A stretch of 64,000 nucleotides of DNA from Ardenticatenaceae bacterium (GTDB taxonomy: Bacteria > Chloroflexota > Anaerolineae > Promineifilales > Promineifilaceae): positions 1 to 64,000 of the forward strand of contig JACKBV010000009.1 in the NCBI GenBank assembly GCA_020634315.1, in the 5' to 3' direction. A program made the position numbers and the translations under genes. The notes beneath the pieces are model-generated. The model saw nothing but the letters and a program-made list of their open reading frames with translations, was not told where the DNA came from and searched no databases. Position 1 is the first letter of the stretch; each line of letters begins with the position of its first letter. Shown here one piece after another: positions 61,226-64,000 of this stretch.

Positions 61226-61978
61226 ATGTCACAAATCATTTCGGTCCATTCCTTTCGCGGCGGCACCGGTAAATCGAACACGACGGCAAACCTGGCGGCG
61301 ACGTTCGCGGCACAAGGAATGCGCGTCGGCGTTGTCGATACCGACATTCAATCGCCGGGGATTCACATTATCTTTGGCATGGGCGACCAGCGCCCGCCAC
61401 ATTCCCTCAACGATTATTTGAACGGGGATTGCCGCATCGAAGAAGCCGCAATGGACATGACACCGGGTCTTGGCGTGAGCTTGAAGGGGCGTGTTTTTCT
61501 CATCCCGTCCAGCACGCAAATCAGTCAGATTACCCGCTTCTTGAAAGGGTATGATGTGGGCGTTTTGGTAGATGGGTATGAGCAGGCGATCAAGATGTTG
61601 AACCTGGACGCGCTGCTGATTGACACCCATCCCGGCTTGAACAACGAGACGTTAATGTCAGTGAGTGTGTCAGATGCCTTGGCCGTGATTTTGCGCCCCG
61701 ATTTTCAGGATTATCAGGGAACGGCCGTTATCGTAGACATTTCGCGCCGCCTGGGCGTGCAAAACATGGTGCTTGTCGCCAACAAAATCCCCCTCAATTT
61801 GCACCTGGATCAGCTAAGAACCAATTTGGAAACGCAGTATCGCTGCCCTGTGGGCGCCCTGCTGCCCCATTCCGAGGAAATGATGGCCCTGGGCAGCGAG
61901 GGCGTGTTTGTCTTGCGCTACCCGAACCATCCCATCAGCGCAGAAATCAAGCGGCTGGCACAAATGCTGCTGGCGTGA
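61226..61978 (+). CDS. MinD/ParA-like ATPase, third of three
   Basis: The 250-residue paralogue is closer to the first (59222) than to the second: SFRGGTGKSNTTANLAATFA, VVDTDIQSPGIHII, LLIDTHPGLNNETLM, and the shared DFQDYQGTAVIVDISRRL and LPHSEEMMALGSEGVFVLRYPNHP. The last two are almost identical in the first copy (LPHSDEMMALASQGVFVLRYPNHV). All three thus stem from local duplication. ATG 61226 follows CGGAGAGAA. The TrkA-domain gene follows 35 bases later. Confidence 0.88.
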   Translation: MSQIISVHSFRGGTGKSNTTANLAATFAAQGMRVGVVDTDIQSPGIHIIFGMGDQRPPHSLNDYLNGDCRIEEAAMDMTPGLGVSLKGRVFLIPSSTQISQITRFLKGYDVGVLVDGYEQAIKMLNLDALLIDTHPGLNNETLMSVSVSDALAVILRPDFQDYQGTAVIVDISRRLGVQNMVLVANKIPLNLHLDQLRTNLETQYRCPVGALLPHSEEMMALGSEGVFVLRYPNHPISAEIKRLAQMLLA

Positions 61979-62013
61979 AGCGCAGCGCTTCACCCATGAC
62001 GCATCATTGAAAC

Positions 62014-63069
62014 ATGATGAAACGACAACCGCGCTGGCGACGTTATCTCCGTGCTCAACTGCGAGACCTACGCGTTCTTTTTCAAGAATCGGGCAAGGCG
62101 CTGCTGCTCTTTTTCTTGATTTTGCTGATCGGCGCGTTTTTATTCCACACCATTTACCTTTACCCGGAAACAAATCAACACCCGACGTTTAGTCAGGCGC
62201 TTCATGCCACGTTTGCCCTCATCTTTTTTGAAATTGTGCTGCCATTCCCGCCCGATCCCTGGTATGTACAGTTTCTCTATTTTGTCGTGCCCGTGTTGGG
62301 GCTGGCGACAATTGCGGATGGGGTGCTGCGCTTTGGCACGGCGCTGTTGAATAAACAAAGTCGGGGGCAGGCATGGCAGGTGGCTATGGCTTCAACCTAT
62401 AAAAATCACATTATTGTTTGTGGCGTGGGCAAGATTGGCTACCGCGTCATTCAAGAGTTGCTCAAGTTTGAGCGGGATGTGGTGGCGATTGAGATGAATG
62501 AAAACGGCCGTTTCGTGGAAAAAACGAAAAGCCTCGGCATCCCCCTGATCATTGCCAATGCACGCCGCTCCGAAAACATCATCAAGGCTGGCGTGCGCCA
62601 GGCTGACGCCATTATTCCCTGCACCAACGACGAACTGGCTAACCTGGACATCGCCCTCGACGCCCGCGACATCAACCCCGACATTAAAGTCGTCATGCGT
62701 ATGTTTGATGATGATCTGGCGCGACGCGTCGAAAACGGATTTGGCATTCACACCGCTTTTAGCGCTTCGGCCGTGTCTGCGCCCATCTTTGCGGCCGCGG
62801 CCATGCGCGTCAACGTCAAACACTCCTTTTACGTGGGCGATGACCTGCTCAACGTCAGCGAAATAATTATCACGGAGCAGTCACAGCTTGTCGGCTGGAC
62901 GGTGGAGAAATTGAGCCTGGAACTCGACCTCTCCGTCATTTTTTACCAGAGTGGGGAACTGTCTGACATGCACGCTGACCCACACCGCGAACTGCATCCC
63001 GGCGACAAAATTCTGGTGTTAGCCAAAATGGACACGCTGTGCCGTGTTAATGAGATGAATCGCGCCTGA
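62014..63069 (+). CDS. Ion-channel-like membrane protein with TrkA-N and TrkA-C domains
   Basis: The 351-residue protein has two membrane helices (about 31-50 and 90-108) around a pore-like loop, then a TrkA-N Rossmann domain (about 130-245, HIIVCGVGKIGYRVIQELL) and a TrkA-C domain (about 262-345). This is the layout of bacterial ligand-gated K+ channels, but the loop (ATFALIFFEIVLPFPPDPW) lacks the TVGYG selectivity filter. It may carry other ions, or work as a regulator only. The nucleotide-binding residues (GxGxxG, then E for ribose) are intact. Start codon ATG 62014 (M-M) could also be 62017. Confidence 0.85.
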   Translation: MMKRQPRWRRYLRAQLRDLRVLFQESGKALLLFFLILLIGAFLFHTIYLYPETNQHPTFSQALHATFALIFFEIVLPFPPDPWYVQFLYFVVPVLGLATIADGVLRFGTALLNKQSRGQAWQVAMASTYKNHIIVCGVGKIGYRVIQELLKFERDVVAIEMNENGRFVEKTKSLGIPLIIANARRSENIIKAGVRQADAIIPCTNDELANLDIALDARDINPDIKVVMRMFDDDLARRVENGFGIHTAFSASAVSAPIFAAAAMRVNVKHSFYVGDDLLNVSEIIITEQSQLVGWTVEKLSLELDLSVIFYQSGELSDMHADPHRELHPGDKILVLAKMDTLCRVNEMNRA

Positions 63070-63173
63070 GGCAAATGCCCCTGTGCGCCGCGGCGTATGT
63101 GAGTTGCATATCCCCTACAGATGAAGATAATGGGGTCACTGTACCGTTTACCTTTTTGTGCGGATAAATATTT

Positions 63174-63989
63174 ATGAGCGAAAACAAGGCTTTGGTTCCA
63201 GTTGAGCAGCGTGCGGTGACATTTTATGGAGATGAATTAACGGCCGTTCGTCTGGCGAATGGCCTCGTTTTTGTGCCCGTACGGCCGATTTGCGCCTTGC
63301 TTGGCGTAGACTGGAATGGGCAGCGGCGGCGCATCAATCGTGACCCAGTCTTGTCAGCAGAATTGGCAACTGTGGACGTTACGTCCACAGAAGGAGATCG
63401 CGCGGTGACGCGGGGCGTCTTGTGCCTCCCCTTAGACTATATTAGCGGTTTCCTTTTTGGCCTTAACGCCGACCGCGTGCGTGCCGATTTGCGCGACAAA
63501 GTGATTCGCTATCAACGCGAATGCTATAAAGTGTTAGCCGACGCTTTCCAGGAAGGGCGATTAACGGCCGAACCTGATTTCGAGTCGCTGCTGCAAACGG
63601 CCGATCCCGCCACCATCCAGGCGTACCAGATTGCCCAGGCCATGCTCAAACTGGCACGCCAACAAATCATGCTCGAAGCGCAGCAAGGCGCACAGCAAGT
63701 CCAACTCGACGCGCACGAACGCCGCCTGGAAACGATAGAGTCCCAACTTGGCGACCCGGCGCGGCGCATCACGCCCGATCAGGCGACAGCCATTAGCCAG
63801 GCGGTGAAAATGATCGCCATGACCCTCTCCAAACGAAGCGGCCGTAACGAATACGGCGCAGTTTGGGGTGAGCTATACCGCCGCTTCCGTGTGCCCTCCT
63901 ACCGCGAACTGCCATTAGCCCAGTACGATGCCGTAATGGCCTGGTTAACCGAATGGCATCAGTCGCTTAGCGGCGACGAGCCATTTTAA
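63174..63989 (+). CDS. P22 antirepressor N-terminal-domain protein
   Basis: The 271-residue protein has the P22_AR_N fold near residues 15-130: VTFYGDELTAVRLANGLVFVPVRPICALLGVDWNGQRRRINRD and LCLPLDYISGFLFGLNADRVR. A coiled coil (about 160-205, Gln/Glu/Leu) and a C-terminal domain (about 215-262) follow. In phages such proteins free repressed genes. No other phage gene is visible next to it in the window, so it may be a remnant or a domesticated regulator; the window ends shortly after. Confidence 0.8.
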   Translation: MSENKALVPVEQRAVTFYGDELTAVRLANGLVFVPVRPICALLGVDWNGQRRRINRDPVLSAELATVDVTSTEGDRAVTRGVLCLPLDYISGFLFGLNADRVRADLRDKVIRYQRECYKVLADAFQEGRLTAEPDFESLLQTADPATIQAYQIAQAMLKLARQQIMLEAQQGAQQVQLDAHERRLETIESQLGDPARRITPDQATAISQAVKMIAMTLSKRSGRNEYGAVWGELYRRFRVPSYRELPLAQYDAVMAWLTEWHQSLSGDEPF

Positions 63990-64000
63990 TATATTGCGTA

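Larger units (their letters stand above)
4530..63247. repeat. Window-wide palindrome ACGGCCGT, usually AACGGCCGTT
   Basis: I counted about 95 copies of the 8-mer by eye, where about one is expected by chance in 64 kb of even composition. Most are within genes and fall in all three frames, giving T-A-V, N-G-R or R-P in the protein. The flanks are often symmetric too (GGAAACGGCCGTTTCC). Copies are sparse in 1-4.5, 7.8-9.8, 10.5-13.0, 26.7-30.9, 36.7-40.1 and 55.7-59.4 kb. I list the range once instead of each site. Confidence 0.95.

Overview
The window looks like a chromosomal segment of a filamentous-type Chloroflexota bacterium (Anaerolineae or Caldilineae-like). This is inferred from a caa3-type A2 oxidase, NifX-like and ROCO proteins, NB-ARC/TPR regulators, GTG and TTG starts, and secreted proteins with Thr/Pro linkers; no rRNA or marker gene is present to prove it. 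I found no tRNA, rRNA, CRISPR array or insertion sequence.

Layout. 1-7.7 kb: end of an ECF sigma factor, a membrane protein, then a caa3 cytochrome oxidase operon (coxB-coxA-subunit IV-coxC-ctaG-surf1-secreted protein). 7.7-12.1 kb: a TgpA-like transglutaminase and a GAF-PAS adenylate cyclase. 12.1-17.1 kb, minus strand: a DUF2277 protein, a DUF2723 membrane glycosyltransferase, a GT4 glycosyltransferase and a sugar epimerase. 17.7-20.7 kb: a lipase, a secreted protein, folB and folK. 20.8-33.2 kb, minus strand: hydrogenase maturation genes hypE, a methyltransferase, hypD, hypC, hypF, then hypB and hypA. They are split by a plus-strand SQR-like flavoprotein and a broken LRR-ROCO GTPase gene. 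33.3-36.3 kb: a NifX-like protein, a ferredoxin and a GT39-like membrane protein. 36.4-43.3 kb: a lipoprotein, a large P-domain surface protein and an NB-ARC/TPR regulator. 43.4-57.1 kb: the most interesting block, a transporter-HEAT-cNMP fusion followed by two NRPS genes and a peptide-binding lipoprotein. 57.1-63.1 kb: a HAMP-GAF sensor, three MinD-like ATPases with a small helix protein, and a TrkA-domain membrane protein. The window ends with a P22-type antirepressor homologue.

How the parts fit. The two NRPS proteins read as formyltransferase-partial C-A-PCP, then TubC docking-C-A-PCP-reductase. The last domain resembles cyanobacterial acyl-ACP reductase (AAR), with a candidate catalytic Cys. 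The predicted product is an N-formyl dipeptide aldehyde. The upstream membrane fusion and the downstream solute-binding protein are candidates for its transport or sensing.

Two repeat systems cross the window. One is a palindrome, ACGGCCGT (usually AACGGCCGTT), which I count by eye at about 95 sites, inside genes in all three frames, much like HIP1 of cyanobacteria. The other is a family of degenerate heptanucleotide tandem repeats (GTAATCG / GTAAGCG) between and inside genes. One 11-unit tract sits exactly where a membrane glycosyltransferase loses frame, and one unit more would restore it.

Several minus-strand genes between 12.5 and 36.3 kb are frameshifted. In hypB and hypD each shift is one base missing from a G/C run, so assembly error is at least as likely as gene decay.
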